Assembly: GCF_002831665.1 (NCBI RefSeq)
Contig: NZ_CP025118.1
Span: 2,542,001 to 2,606,000, forward strand
Reading direction: 5' to 3'
Length of the DNA: 64,000 bases
Source of the DNA: Lacinutrix sp. Bg11-31
Lineage (GTDB): Bacteria; Bacteroidota; Bacteroidia; Flavobacteriales; Flavobacteriaceae
Part shown: one piece after another, positions 6,834 through 16,372 of the stretch
Layout: every line of letters begins with the position of its first letter
How positions within the stretch are numbered: position 1 is the first letter of the stretch
Notes under the pieces: model-generated
What the model saw: the letters and a program-made list of their open reading frames with translations, nothing else
Told to the model about the DNA's origin: nothing
Databases searched by the model: none
Position numbers and translations under genes: made by a program

Positions 6834-7394
6834 TTACAGGTTCTCTAAATTTTTCTTCCTTTTTTTGCCTATTTTTTTATAAAAAGATGGTGATTGCCCT
6901 GTTACTTTTTTAAATTGATTGGACAAATGTGCAACACTGCTATAATTTAATTTACAAGATATTTCTGTAAGGTTTAATTCGTCATATAGAATAAGTTCTT
7001 TGGCTCTTTCTATTTTATGCTTTATAATGAAGTGTTGTATGGTTATGCCTTTAACCTCTGAAAATAAGTTGGACAAATAAGTATAATCATAGCTCAGTTT
7101 TTCACTAATATAATCTGAAAAATTGACTTTGGGCACTTCATCTGTATAATGAACCATTTCTATAATAACATTTTTAATTTTATCAATAAGAATGTTTTTT
7201 TTATCATCTAGTAACTCTAAACCCGACGATGATAAATTGCTTTTTAGAAGTAGTTTCTTTTCTTCGTCAATATCCTCTAAAATTTCAATCATACCAAGAT
7301 CAATTCTAGTATAGTGTAATCCAAGTCTTTCCAACTCTTGTTTAACCATGAGCTTACACCTCAAACTTACCATGTACTTTATATATAATTTCAA
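6834..7394 (-). CDS. AraC-family transcriptional regulator
   Basis: 186 residues. The N-terminal 60 residues (MVSLRCKLMVKQELERLGLHY) form the small alpha/beta domain found in a Flavobacteriia-specific group of AraC proteins. The C-terminal half is an HTH_18 domain with a first helix-turn-helix about FSDYISEKLSYDYTYLSNLF and a second about LNLTEISCKLNYSSVAHLSNQFKKVTG. There is no ligand-binding cupin domain. The start is kept because the whole N-terminal stretch fits the group. It is monocistronic, with 340 bases to the next gene. Target genes are unknown; the neighbouring cupin gene is one possibility. Confidence 0.85.
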   Translation of the reverse strand: MKLYIKYMVSLRCKLMVKQELERLGLHYTRIDLGMIEILEDIDEEKKLLLKSNLSSSGLELLDDKKNILIDKIKNVIIEMVHYTDEVPKVNFSDYISEKLSYDYTYLSNLFSEVKGITIQHFIIKHKIERAKELILYDELNLTEISCKLNYSSVAHLSNQFKKVTGQSPSFYKKIGKKRKKNLENL

Positions 7395-7736
7395 GAGATT
7401 AATTTTATTGCATATTGGTTAATATAATTAGGCTTTTAGTTTTAGTTGCAATAAGTTGTTCTATATATTAAAACTTTATTACAACGTTTAACTAATTGAC
7501 TTGTAGACACACATAAATGGGATGCCTTTTTTACAAAAAAACGCTTCAAAAAAGAAGGGCTTACCTTATTTAACTAGTAATGCAACAAATCGTCACACTA
7601 AACACTGCGAGTCACATCCTATTAAGTCTTACTATTATACAAGATACAATTAAAGCTAACAACTTGTTTTAGACACTTTTAAATAAAATTATTCAACTCA
7701 AACTTTCATAACTAAAAATGGATTTAGATGCCATAA
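7395..7736. other. Intergenic region without recognisable gene
   Basis: AT-rich, stops in all frames. I see no RNA gene, terminator or known repeat. It probably holds the promoter of the AraC gene (right part on the minus strand) and the 3' flank of the cupin gene. Confidence 0.5.
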
Positions 7737-8090
7737 CTAATCAAAATCTTCGTAACCGCTCTTAATTACTGTAGATATCATCTTAAATTGCTCATTTGCT
7801 GTAAAGTAGTGTGATTGATTACCAGGAATGATGAGACCTTCTCCAAGATCTAGCTGATATTCTTTTTTATTAATAGTAAGATGAGCTCTACCATCTATAA
7901 TCTGTATATAAGTATCAAATGGAGATGTTTTTTCGGCCAGTTCTTCTCCAATATCGAAAGAAACCGCAGTAATATTACCACTGATTTTCTTGATAATAGT
8001 TTTACTAACAACGGCATTCGGAATATATTGTATAATTTCCACTATAATATGGGGAGTTGCTTTCTCCATTTCAAATCCGTTTTTTTTCAT
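7737..8090 (-). CDS. Cupin domain-containing protein
   Basis: 117 residues with one cupin_2 barrel. The first cupin motif region is SFDIGEELAEKTSPFDTYIQIIDGRAHLTI and the second is LDLGEGLIIPGNQSHYFTANEQFKM. The canonical paired histidines of motif 1 are not obvious and motif 2 has a single His (SQSH), so metal binding is doubtful. Similar small cupins in Bacteroidota are annotated only by fold. An internal Met at residue 8 is an alternative start. It is monocistronic. Function unknown. Confidence 0.75.
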   Translation of the reverse strand: MKKNGFEMEKATPHIIVEIIQYIPNAVVSKTIIKKISGNITAVSFDIGEELAEKTSPFDTYIQIIDGRAHLTINKKEYQLDLGEGLIIPGNQSHYFTANEQFKMISTVIKSGYEDFD

Positions 8091-8486
8091 GATATAGGTT
8101 TTTTGGTTAGGTGTTATTGAATGGGTATTTCAATCGCTAATGTACGCACTATATATAAGGCAATGTTCAAAATGAGATATTATTCATTTATTAATATAGA
8201 TATTGTAAATGGCTTTTTGTGTTATTCAAAATGGCTTCAATGTTTGTTGCTCTAAAATCATTTTTTTTTTGAATTAAACACATTTTATCTATTACAGAAG
8301 TAAGTAGTTTACTGTTTTAAAAAAGCAAATTTTTAAGTCTTCTATTGATACTATTTATGAAAATTATTTAATTAGGTTTTCTAGGCAACTGTCTAACTTG
8401 ATTCAAAGATAATTTAGTAATCACGAATTTAATTCCTTCTATAACTAAAATTAGAAGTCTTAACCTTTATGCTTAATCAATGTTTT
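8091..8486. other. Intergenic region upstream of cupin gene
   Basis: AT-rich with no convincing ORF, RNA or terminator. A short direct repeat TTCAAAATG occurs twice (near 8168 and 8225). It presumably contains the cupin promoter and the 3' end of the kinase transcript. Confidence 0.45.
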
Positions 8487-10226
8487 TTAGTTTGCATGAG
8501 ATACGTCGAAATATTTTTCAACCAAATTAAATAAATTGTTTTTATTAATTGGTTTCGATATATAGTCATTACATCCCATTTCAATTATCTTTTCTTGATC
8601 GCCAGCTATTACAGAAGCTGTTTGTGCTATAATAATAATGTTATTGTTAAATTTTCGAATTTCTCGGGTGGCTTCAAGTCCACCTAGCTTAGGCATTTGA
8701 ATGTCCATCAAAACTAAATCAATGTCAGGATTAGCTCTACATAATTCTACAGTCTCTAAACCTGTTTTAGCTCGAAGAATTGTTAAACAATATATCTCAA
8801 TAAGTGCCGATAAGAGCATTGTTGATATATTGTCATCTTCAGCAATTAATATTTTTAATTTATAATCTTTAGGATCAAGATTTTTTTTAACTTTATTAGG
8901 TAAAGCCATGGGTTTAATAGTCTGGACTCGTTCTTTTAATTTACAAGGTATAGTAAAATAAAACGTTGAACCTTTTTTTACTTTGCTTTCTACCCAAATC
9001 TTACCACCAAGTAATTCTACATAAGCTTTTGAAATTGATAAGCCTAGTCCTGCTCCCTCGAATGATTTTTCGTCTGAAAGATCGGATTGTATAAAGCGTT
9101 CAAATATTGCTTCCTGTCTACTTTTTGGTATTCCAATTCCTGTATCTTTCACATAAAATTCTATCTCTTTTGGCTCTCTTTTTGTTTTCAAACCATAACC
9201 TAATTCTATAGTTCCCTTTTCTGTATACTTAATAGCGTTTTTAATCACATTGGTAAGAATACCGTAGATTTTTTCGCTGTCAGAATTAATTATTGCCTCC
9301 TCTTCGGATAACGAGTTTTTAATAATAAAACGTATACCTTTTTCTTCGATTTGGGGTTTAAAAAACGAATAAATAAAATCAACTTGCTTGTTAATATTTA
9401 ATTCCCGTATATTTAATTCCATTAATCCTGATTCAATTTTCGAAATACTTATTATATCATTTATAATATTGAGCATTCGAGTACCGCTTTCTTTAATAAT
9501 ATCTATATATTCTTGCTTCGTTTCTCCAGTAAGTTCAGGTTCATTCAGTAAATCGGCAAAACCAAGAATACCATTCATAGGTGTCCTTATCTCGTGGCTC
9601 ATATTTGCTAAAAATGCAGATTTTAATAAGTCGCTATATTCTGCTTTCTCTTTTGCCTGGACTAATTCTGCTGCACGTTTTTCTTTCTCTTTATTTTGAA
9701 ATAAAAGTTCTTTGTTAGCAATAACTAACTCTGCGGCACGTTTTTCTTTCTCTTCATTTTGAAATAAAAGTTCTTTGTTAGCAATATGTAATTCTATGGC
9801 ACGTTTTGATTTCTCGTGATTTTGGTAGACCAACTCAATGTTTGCAATAATTAATTCTGCCGCTCGCTTCGCTTTTTCATCGTTTTGATAAACAAGTTCT
9901 TTATTAGCAATAGCCAATTCTGCAGCTCGTTTTGATTTTTCATCATTTTGAAAGACTAATTCTATATTAGCAATAACCAGCTCGGCTGCGCGTTTTGCTT
10001 TTTCTTGATTCATGAATTTAAGCTCCAAATTAGCTATTATCAATTCAGCTGCGCGCTTTGCTCTCTCTTTATTTTTTAAAGAAACACCTTGCATAGCCAT
10101 CATTAATTCTTGCTCTAGTATATTACGCCTTTTAGGGTCAATGTCTTTTATTGTGCTTAAAAATTCCTGCTGTAATTCTATTATTTCATTTCTAATTTCT
10201 TTTTTAGATTCATCTTGGCTATTCAT
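8487..10226 (-). CDS. Hybrid sensor histidine kinase with 21-residue repeat region and receiver domain
   Basis: 579 residues, no signal peptide or membrane helix, so cytoplasmic. Residues 1-51 are helical. Residues 52-198 are seven 21-residue repeats of the type NxEKxKRAAELxIANxELxFQ, predicted coiled-coil. HisKA follows with FLANMSHEIRTPMNG (His211), then HATPase_c with NAIKYTEKG, DTGIGIP and GAGLGLSI, and a C-terminal receiver with EDD, VLMDIQMP (Asp508) and the SKP lysine. No PAS, GAF or other sensor is visible; the repeat region occupies the place of a sensor. The gene is an orphan, and a separate HPt and regulator would be needed. Signal unknown. Confidence 0.9.
   Translation of the reverse strand: MNSQDESKKEIRNEIIELQQEFLSTIKDIDPKRRNILEQELMMAMQGVSLKNKERAKRAAELIIANLELKFMNQEKAKRAAELVIANIELVFQNDEKSKRAAELAIANKELVYQNDEKAKRAAELIIANIELVYQNHEKSKRAIELHIANKELLFQNEEKEKRAAELVIANKELLFQNKEKEKRAAELVQAKEKAEYSDLLKSAFLANMSHEIRTPMNGILGFADLLNEPELTGETKQEYIDIIKESGTRMLNIINDIISISKIESGLMELNIRELNINKQVDFIYSFFKPQIEEKGIRFIIKNSLSEEEAIINSDSEKIYGILTNVIKNAIKYTEKGTIELGYGLKTKREPKEIEFYVKDTGIGIPKSRQEAIFERFIQSDLSDEKSFEGAGLGLSISKAYVELLGGKIWVESKVKKGSTFYFTIPCKLKERVQTIKPMALPNKVKKNLDPKDYKLKILIAEDDNISTMLLSALIEIYCLTILRAKTGLETVELCRANPDIDLVLMDIQMPKLGGLEATREIRKFNNNIIIIAQTASVIAGDQEKIIEMGCNDYISKPINKNNLFNLVEKYFDVSHAN
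9633..10073 (-). repeat. Seven tandem 63-bp coding repeats in the kinase gene
   Basis: The repeats encode residues 52-198 of the kinase in seven in-frame 21-codon units, exactly three heptads each. Units differ at synonymous and non-synonymous positions, mainly at the residue after EK and before EL, so the array is not freshly duplicated. Changes in unit number would keep the frame and the heptad phase. Confidence 0.85.
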
Positions 10227-11290
10227 AAATGTATTATTTAATTAGGTAATAAAAAACGTATACTGTTTTAAGTTATAAAGGAAAGAATAAGTATTTCTAT
10301 AGCTTTGGATTAAATAGGAATTTACAAATGCTATCTTAGATTTCTTAGATAAAATTTAAAGCGGATTTTGGATTTTTAATTACCATTTCAATCGCTATAT
10401 TTATAACAATAAAGATAATTGTAAACCACAACTTTTAGTTACATACTTTTTTGATAAATTTACACAAATCACAGGTTTTAACTATAAATAACGCTTTACT
10501 AAGTTTTAGAATGCTAAAATATAGAAAATTAGTTAGTTATAAAGCATAGTATTGAAAGCAAATTAATAGTTTGAAAAACGAGTTATTCAGCACCTATACC
10601 CTACAAATAGAAATAAAAAAAATTTATTTATTGAAATCCAGTAACGGGAACTGGACTTCACTATATTGCGCTATCGCAGCGACCAGAATAAACTTCTCGT
10701 TTTTAAAATTTAATCTTATCGCTTTTCGGAAAAAGTGAGAGAAATGCAGCAATAATTTTAAAAACAATATTTACTTTACTTCAAGTTTTTGTGTCGTGGT
10801 TTTTAAGCCCTCAATTTATTACACTTTTTATATTGTACCAAGTTTCTAAACGTATGTTTAAAAATTCGAAAGTAACAGCTTATAGAAAAAACAGAACAAA
10901 GTTTTATATGGTTTTAGAGAAAACGGTGTGCATTCAGCAATGGAAGTTTACTTAGTGACCCGACTCTGGGCGAGAAACATGAAGAAAAGCTAGATTTCAA
11001 GAAGAAATGAGAAACAAGCACAAAACAGTTATGAGAAAGACAGTGAAGCGAAATGCATTCGATGCTGTCTTAAACAGTATTTCAATGTATGTAAAAGGAA
11101 TACATTCTTCCCAAGCGGGAGGAATTAGTCTTGAAACTCAGTTTTTTATATTGATTATAGCCAAACTTCTTAACAAGTAACTGCTAAAAAATTGATTAGT
11201 CTTGGGAAAAAGAAATAGGAACTGTTTCGTTTGTCAAGAATCTGAAAACGGATTTAAAAAAGAGTTTACGAAATATTTAAATTGGAAACT
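10227..11290. other. Degraded non-coding DNA
   Basis: About 1 kb with stops in all frames. A short inverted repeat TCCAGT-n7-ACTGGA lies near 10638-10656. Stretches near 10850-11250 look like decayed coding DNA on the plus strand (for example FDAVLNSISMYVKG), but I cannot assign them to a family. Confidence 0.4.
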
Positions 11291-11294
11291 TAAG

Positions 11295-11314
11295 ACGTGT
11301 ATAATTAATTGCTT
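11295..11314 (+). repeat. Relic of attC-like element left arm
   Basis: ACGTGTATAATTAATTGCTT matches the left arm of element 2 (ACGTGTATAATCAATTGCTT) except for one base. It is directly followed by an IS110 transposase remnant, the same pairing of partners as at 3.2-4.5 kb. Confidence 0.5.
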
Positions 11315-11322
11315 TTACAAGT

Positions 11323-11452
11323 GCAAAAGCTCTAGCTATTAATTTATTTCTAACATTATTTATAGCTAGTATTTTATCTTTTCCTTCAGCTAGTTTTCTT
11401 TTTTAATATAAACTTAACTCGCTATAGTCTTGTACACCATATACTTAATAGT
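11323..11452 (-). pseudogene. IS110 transposase 3' fragment (relic)
   Basis: About 130 bp align with 3367-3504 of the intact IS110 gene, including CTAACATTATTTAT and ATTTTATCTTTTCCTTC, with many substitutions and a small deletion. It encodes remains of the C-terminal KDKMLAINNVRNKLIARAFA segment on the minus strand. The rest of the IS is gone. Confidence 0.75.
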
Positions 11453-11529
11453 CCTAAAATATGTATACACAAAAACCCAAGTATATGTAAAAAAAGGGCG
11501 TTCTTAAGCGCATGAGATTCGTTTAAACG

Positions 11530-12480
11530 CTTCTATTTTAAAAGAATATACGATAGCAAAGCTAAGAATTAGTTCATCAATCTTAAAATAGAAACGGTCG
11601 CTTTTAGGTAAAGCAATATTTTCTTCTTAATGCCAAATGTTTCCTGCATCTGCAAAACAAAGCACCTTTAAAAATAATCAAAAAATTGGAAAACGATATT
11701 CTATATTTGCTTTTAAACGATTGTTTCCTGTTTCGCCTAAAAATGCAACATCGTCTGCGCCTAATTTGTTATAAATTAAAGTGAACGAACCCTAAAAGCA
11801 AGCACACTTTAAGATTCACCAGAGTAATATTGTTGTGCAAATGTTAAAAAATCTGAATTCCTATAAGCCAAATTACATCTTGCAAACGGACTTGTGGCTA
11901 TTTTTTGTTCTTTTTCAAAGTTAAAATAATAGCTTAAATTGATATCTACTTTTGCATATTATGCACATTCTAAAGCGAAAATTCACTTTGGTTTGTTAGG
12001 CTTTTGTTATTTACCAAATAGATTGATTTTCCAGCAATATCAAAATTTAAATTTACATAAAACTGACGCATTTTATTAGCATCCACCAATTTATTATAAG
12101 TAAAAGAATAGGTTAATCCTGAAATAAACTCTTTACTAAAACTGCACTTTAAAAAGTAAATTGCCATCTAAAATAGTTTAAAATGCTTCAGAGGTGTTCG
12201 ATAATGTAGTGTAATTAGTATTAATTGTGTGTTTTACATAACGATTTGCATTCTATAGCTAAATCTAGCATTTGCTGAAGGTAATGCACAAGGTTTGCTT
12301 CGGTTTAAATAATCGAAAGCTAAAGAAGTTCTAATTTTCGGGATGGAATATTTAAAATAATTAGCCCTAATTTTTATTGTAAATAATACGCGAAGAAATA
12401 TGAGTTCTCCTTCTAAACCTAATTATAAACTGATTAATCTAGCTTGGTTTTCGCTTACTATTGGAGTTTTTTACTCAAGT
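11530..12480 (-). pseudogene. TamL/BamA-like outer-membrane protein (surface antigen D15), decayed 3' part
   Basis: Reading the minus strand across several frameshifts gives pieces typical of the C-terminal barrel of BamA/TamL proteins: PKIRTSLAFDYLNRSK, FSKEFISGLTYSFTYNKLVDA, FYVNLNFDIAG, then DDVAFLGETGNNRLKAN followed by IEYRFPIF, and FADAGNIW after another frame change. The 65-codon open frame at 11970-12167 is only the longest surviving piece. TamL works with TamB in envelope biogenesis; this copy is dead and a functional paralogue is expected elsewhere. The part from about 12180 on was copied with the ice-binding gene. Confidence 0.75.
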
Positions 12481-12511
12481 ATAAGTGTGTGAAATTTAAT
12501 ATTAAAAAATA

Positions 12512-12545
12512 AAAAATCTCAGATCATAATTTGATCTGAGATTAT
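12512..12545 (-). terminator. Hairpin terminator downstream of ice-binding gene 1 (distal)
   Basis: AATCTCAGATCA-n5-TGATCTGAGATT, followed on the minus strand by a T-run. It is the second of two hairpins after the gene and is conserved at 16373-16406. Confidence 0.7.
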
Positions 12546-12583
12546 AAAACTTATACAGTTTAAGGGTGTTGCCTAAAGAAAAT

Positions 12584-12615
12584 TAAAAAGCCACCAATTA
12601 AGGTGGCTTTTTAAA
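12584..12615 (-). terminator. Hairpin terminator downstream of ice-binding gene 1 (proximal)
   Basis: AAAAAGCCACC-n6-GGTGGCTTTTT is 17 bases beyond the stop codon on the minus strand, a strong intrinsic terminator. The same hairpin occurs at 16445-16476. Confidence 0.85.
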
Positions 12616-12631
12616 ATTAAGTTTAAAAATT

Positions 12632-14800
12632 TTAGTTTTTAATTAATTTTGAAACATTGCTTTCACCATCACTACTATTTGTAATCATAATAAAATATAC
12701 GCCTTGTTTTAGGTTATTTAAATTCTCAATACTTATTAAACCGTTAACACTTTGAGATTTGTTATTTGAGATCACTCTTCCGTTTAAATCTAATAATTTA
12801 ATTTCAAAAGAATCGTTATCAAAATCCGAAGATAAATGAATTGAAATTCTATCATTAAATGGGTTTGGGTGAATTACAACATTTCTAATGCTATAATTAT
12901 CAACACTTAAAGTAGTGTTGTCAAACGTAATATCTGGGTTTCCATCTACTGGAGTCGTATCTGTTACAATTCCAGAATTTTCATCTGATTCTGTTGCATT
13001 ATCAATACCATCATTATCAAAATCATCCACACCGTCACTATTACCATCACCATCTGTATCGAACAATAAAGGATCTGTACCAATTAACGCTTCATCTGCA
13101 TCATTAATTCCGTCGCCATCATCGTCTGTATCTGTAATATCTGGAGTTCCATCACTATCAGTGTCTACTCCATCTGTAATATCTGGGAATCCATCTGCTG
13201 GAGTCGTATCTGTTACAATTTCAGAATTTTCATCTGATTCTGTTGCATTATCAATACCATCATCATCAAAATCATCCACACCGTCACTATTACCATCACC
13301 ATCTGTATCGATTAATAAAGGATCTGTACCAATTAACGCTTCATCAGCATCGTTAATTCCATCACCATCATCGTCTGTATCTGTGAAATCTGGAATTCCA
13401 TCACCATCAGTGTCTAACAAAGGCGTAGAAGTAACACATTCTGGATTAGTATAAAGTATAGCTGCATTAGTATTAACTGCACCTCCTGTAGAAAATTGTC
13501 GCCCTGCAAGAAACACATTCACTCCTGAGTTACAGGCTCCACCATGAGAAAGAAATGTTCCTTTTACAATAGAGTTTGCTCCTATATTAACTGCACCAGT
13601 GACAACACCAGCTCCTCCGATCCAAAAAATATTACAACGACTAGCACCATTAGCTAAAATTACTTTTGATCCTGAAGCTACATTAAATGCACCCGCAAAT
13701 CTCATAACAAATATTGCATCGCTATCTCCACCGCCATCAAGAGTAATTGTTCCTCCTAAAGATCCTGCTGCCATATCATAAACTCCAGCAGATAATGTTT
13801 CTCCTGCTCCAAAAGCTGCCGCATGCGTTCCTGTAACAGTCAAAGCCATAAGTGCAGTATAAGCATTGTCTAAATCTGCTGCTGCTGTTGCTGTAAGAGT
13901 ACTTGGAGTCTCCTCATTTCCTATATGAATTCCAGTAGTATAACCAGCTATAGTTCCTGAATTTGTACCAATATTACCATTAACTCCTGATATACCTGTG
14001 TTTGCCACATTACCAGCACTAGAAAAAAGCATAAAATCTGAAACAGATCCTAAAACATCAACAGCAGCGGCAGGAACACAGGCCGCTTCACAAAATATTT
14101 CAATTGCTGTTGTACAAGGTGGTTGAGATGCACTTGCACCACCTGCAAGAGTTATTGCTCCAGCCGTGGTAAGCATTCTTCCTTCAAGAATAACGTTTGC
14201 CGCAAGACCAACAGCTCCTCCCTTTGAAAATAAGGTACCTTTTATATCGGCATCTGCAGCAACAGATATAGCTCCAGCAGCGATATAAAAAACATTACAT
14301 GATTGTGTACCATTAGTTAAATTTACAATTGAATTTGCTCCAACTGTAAATGCTCCCGCAAATTTAATAACAAAAAAAGCGTCAGGATCTCCTCCTCCAT
14401 CAAGATTAAGAATGGTTCCAACCGATCCAGCAGAAGCAATTGAATATACTCCAGGAGTAAGCGTTTCACCAGCTCCAATAGCTCCAAATGCGGCAGCGTG
14501 AGTGTTAGGATAGTCAACAAAAAGATCGTTAAGGTGAATATACAATCTCATTAAATCTTTTCTAGCCTGGTCAGTTACAGCATCACCAATGTATTGGTCT
14601 CCGTTATTTCCTCCGCTTAAAGATCCAAAAAATGTACCGGAATCGCCATTAATGGTTCCTCCTGAGTTTGCAACACTTCCAGCACCTGTAAAACTTTCAA
14701 AAGTAGAAAGTATCCCTAGGTTTGCCGTTTGACTGAAACTTATAGATGAAAACAGCAGTAGTAAAATAGTTGTAATCGAAAGTAATGTAATTTTTTTCAT
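12632..14800 (-). CDS. Secreted ice-binding protein, two DUF3494 domains, T9SS type A sorting domain (copy 1)
   Basis: 722 residues. Signal peptide 1-24. First ice-binding domain about 25-225 (LGILSTFESFTGAGSV, HAAAFGAIGAGETLTPGVY, LDGGGDPDAFFVIKFAGAF, ILEGRML). Second about 246-455 with the same landmarks (HAAAFGAGETLSAGVY, LDGGGDSDAIFVMRFAGAF, FLAGRQFSTGG). Residues about 460-630 are calcium-binding thrombospondin type 3-like repeats (DTDGDGIPD, DTDDDGDGINDADE). A type A T9SS sorting domain follows (about 638-722, IHPNPFND to SKLIKN). Such proteins bind ice and inhibit recrystallisation outside the cell. The two units of Asp-rich repeats are internally duplicated. Apparently identical to the gene at 16493-18661. 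Transcription is probably solo. Confidence 0.92.
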   Translation of the reverse strand: MKKITLLSITTILLLLFSSISFSQTANLGILSTFESFTGAGSVANSGGTINGDSGTFFGSLSGGNNGDQYIGDAVTDQARKDLMRLYIHLNDLFVDYPNTHAAAFGAIGAGETLTPGVYSIASAGSVGTILNLDGGGDPDAFFVIKFAGAFTVGANSIVNLTNGTQSCNVFYIAAGAISVAADADIKGTLFSKGGAVGLAANVILEGRMLTTAGAITLAGGASASQPPCTTAIEIFCEAACVPAAAVDVLGSVSDFMLFSSAGNVANTGISGVNGNIGTNSGTIAGYTTGIHIGNEETPSTLTATAAADLDNAYTALMALTVTGTHAAAFGAGETLSAGVYDMAAGSLGGTITLDGGGDSDAIFVMRFAGAFNVASGSKVILANGASRCNIFWIGGAGVVTGAVNIGANSIVKGTFLSHGGACNSGVNVFLAGRQFSTGGAVNTNAAILYTNPECVTSTPLLDTDGDGIPDFTDTDDDGDGINDADEALIGTDPLLIDTDGDGNSDGVDDFDDDGIDNATESDENSEIVTDTTPADGFPDITDGVDTDSDGTPDITDTDDDGDGINDADEALIGTDPLLFDTDGDGNSDGVDDFDNDGIDNATESDENSGIVTDTTPVDGNPDITFDNTTLSVDNYSIRNVVIHPNPFNDRISIHLSSDFDNDSFEIKLLDLNGRVISNNKSQSVNGLISIENLNNLKQGVYFIMITNSSDGESNVSKLIKN

Positions 14801-14826
14801 AATAATAGGTAGTATTAAATTTGGTT

Positions 14827-14888
14827 AATAATAGTATTTATATTAGGTAATAATAGTATTCATATTAGGTAATAATAGTATTCTATTT
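14827..14888. repeat. 22-bp tandem repeat array upstream of ice-binding gene 1 (about 3 units)
   Basis: Units of AATAATAGTATTCATATTAGGT lie 27-88 bases upstream of the start codon. The orthologous place of copy 2 has nine units (18686-18880). No palindromic or CRISPR-like features. Confidence 0.8.
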
Positions 14889-15085
14889 ACAACTATTATA
14901 ATTTGGAAGTATCTAGAATTATGATACTTCTGAGGTATTGGATAATGTGGTGTAATTAGGATTAATTGTGTGTTTTACAAAACGATTGGCATTCTAAACA
15001 TAGTTAAATCTAGCATTTGCTGAAGCAAATGTATAGAGTTTGCTTCGGTTTAAACAATTGAAAGCTAAAGAAATTCTAATTTTCG

Positions 15086-16191
15086 CCGTAATGAACAAAA
15101 AGGAGGATGAAAACACTAAAAGTCCTGATATTGTTAGCTTTGCACTAAATAAAAAGCACAAATTCCATATCTGAAAAAGACAATTTGTAAGTAAAATCAG
15201 TATATATTCAGCTTAATCATGGCAAGAATATGTTAGAGGAAAGCAAACTTTCATTCAACTGGCAAAGAAGTATGAATGTTCTAAGAGAACGATTCAAAGA
15301 AAAATAGATAATCATACAATTCAGCACGGAGAAATATCATCAAGAGCAGTTATTGTTTTGATGGATACCACTTATTGAAAAAGAGGTTTTGCCTTGATGC
15401 TTTTTAAGGATTCGATTACAAAAGAAAACCTACTTAAGTATTATGTAAAAACTGAAAAGAACAATCTTTATTTAAGAGCAGTAAATGAACTACAAAACAA
15501 AGAGTTTATAGTACTAGCAATAGTGTGCGGTGGAAGGAAAGGACTGTTTCAATTGTTTGACAATATACCTTTACAAATGTGTCAATTTCATAAAGTGCCA
15601 TTATACGGAGATACATTACAAAGAATCCCAAACTACCTGCTTGTATTGAGCTTAAAGAGATTGTAGCTTTATTAAAGCAAACGGACAAAGAATCATTTGA
15701 AGGCTTATTGAATGATTGGTTTACAAAATGGAGCCGTTTCTAAATAAACGTAGCTTAAATGAAAAAAAAAGGTGAAACTATTACACTCACAAAAGATTAA
15801 GAAGTGCTTACAGGAGTTTAAAAACGAATCTTAAATGGCTATTTACTTGGTATGACTTCTATGAATTAAAAATACTAAATACAACGAATGCAGTAGATGG
15901 CCATTTTTCAGATTTAAAAAATAAATTAAGGAATCACAATGGATTATCTTTCTTACGAAAAATAAAATTCATTGATGAGTTTTTGAAGGCATAAAGGCCT
16001 CTAAAAATACAAAAGAGCCTATTGAATAAACTCTTTCATTTGACATTTTTTGTCGGTCATTAACTTATTCCTTAGAAAGGTTGCTCTCCAACAGAGCCTT
16101 CTTATTATTCAGTTAATAAATCAAAGATAAAATTAGTTTCTGAAACTCAGATATAGATTAAAATTTACAGCCTCCTTTTTGTCTATTTGAC
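15086..16191 (+). mobile_element. Degenerate IS256-family (variant zinc-binding type) insertion sequence
   Basis: About 1.1 kb flanked by direct repeats CTAATTTTCG (15076-15085 and 16192-16201), 8-10 bp as in IS256-type transposition. The imperfect terminal inverted repeats share ACAAAAAGGAGG (17 of 24 bases match). The interior is a broken transposase gene. Confidence 0.8.
15210..15995 (+). pseudogene. IS256-family transposase, variant Zn-binding type, broken
   Basis: Recognisable pieces in shifting frames are QLAKKYECSKRTIQRKID, MLFKDSITKENLLKYYVK, GGRKGLFQLFDNIPLQMCQFH, SIELKEIVALLKQTDKESFE, THKRLRSAYRSLKTNLKWLF and HFSDLKNKLRNHNGLSFLRK. These are in the order of the compact Bacteroidota transposases labelled IS256 variant. 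At least four stops or frameshifts interrupt it; the 90-codon frame at 15394-15666 is only a fragment. The family assignment is from remembered motifs. Confidence 0.75.
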
Positions 16192-16372
16192 CTAATTTTC
16201 GGGATGGAATATTCAATATAATTAGCACTAATTTTTATTGTAGATAATACGCGAAGAAATATGAGTTCTCCTTCTAAACCTAATTATAAACTGATTAATC
16301 TAGCTTGGTTTTCGCTTACTATTGGAGTTTTTTACTCAAGTATAAGTGTGTGAAATTTAATATTAAAAAATA

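Larger units (their letters stand above)
14940..16342 (-). pseudogene. TamL relic, second copy, split by an IS256-type insertion
   Basis: 14940-15085 and 16192-16342 together match 12180-12480 of the first relic. The break falls exactly at the ends of an IS256-type element, with CTAATTTTCG on both sides. The intact arrangement in unit 1 shows the empty site (TCTAATTTTCGGGATGG). The fragment encodes remnants of the outer-membrane barrel on the minus strand and has no intact frame. Confidence 0.75.

Noticed and set aside
9633..10073. 63-bp repeats considered as CRISPR or satellite DNA
   Set aside because: They are in frame within an intact kinase gene and encode a regular coiled coil.
11970..12167. 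65-codon minus-strand open frame as a gene
   Set aside because: It is a surviving fragment of the TamL relic with more of the same protein in other frames on both sides.
12915..13454. Plus-strand open frame rich in Ser/Pro (also at 16776-17315)
   Set aside because: It is antisense to the Asp-rich calcium-binding repeats of the ice-binding protein; the composition is only their complement.
15394..15666. 90-codon open frame as a gene
   Set aside because: It is a piece of the broken IS256-type transposase.
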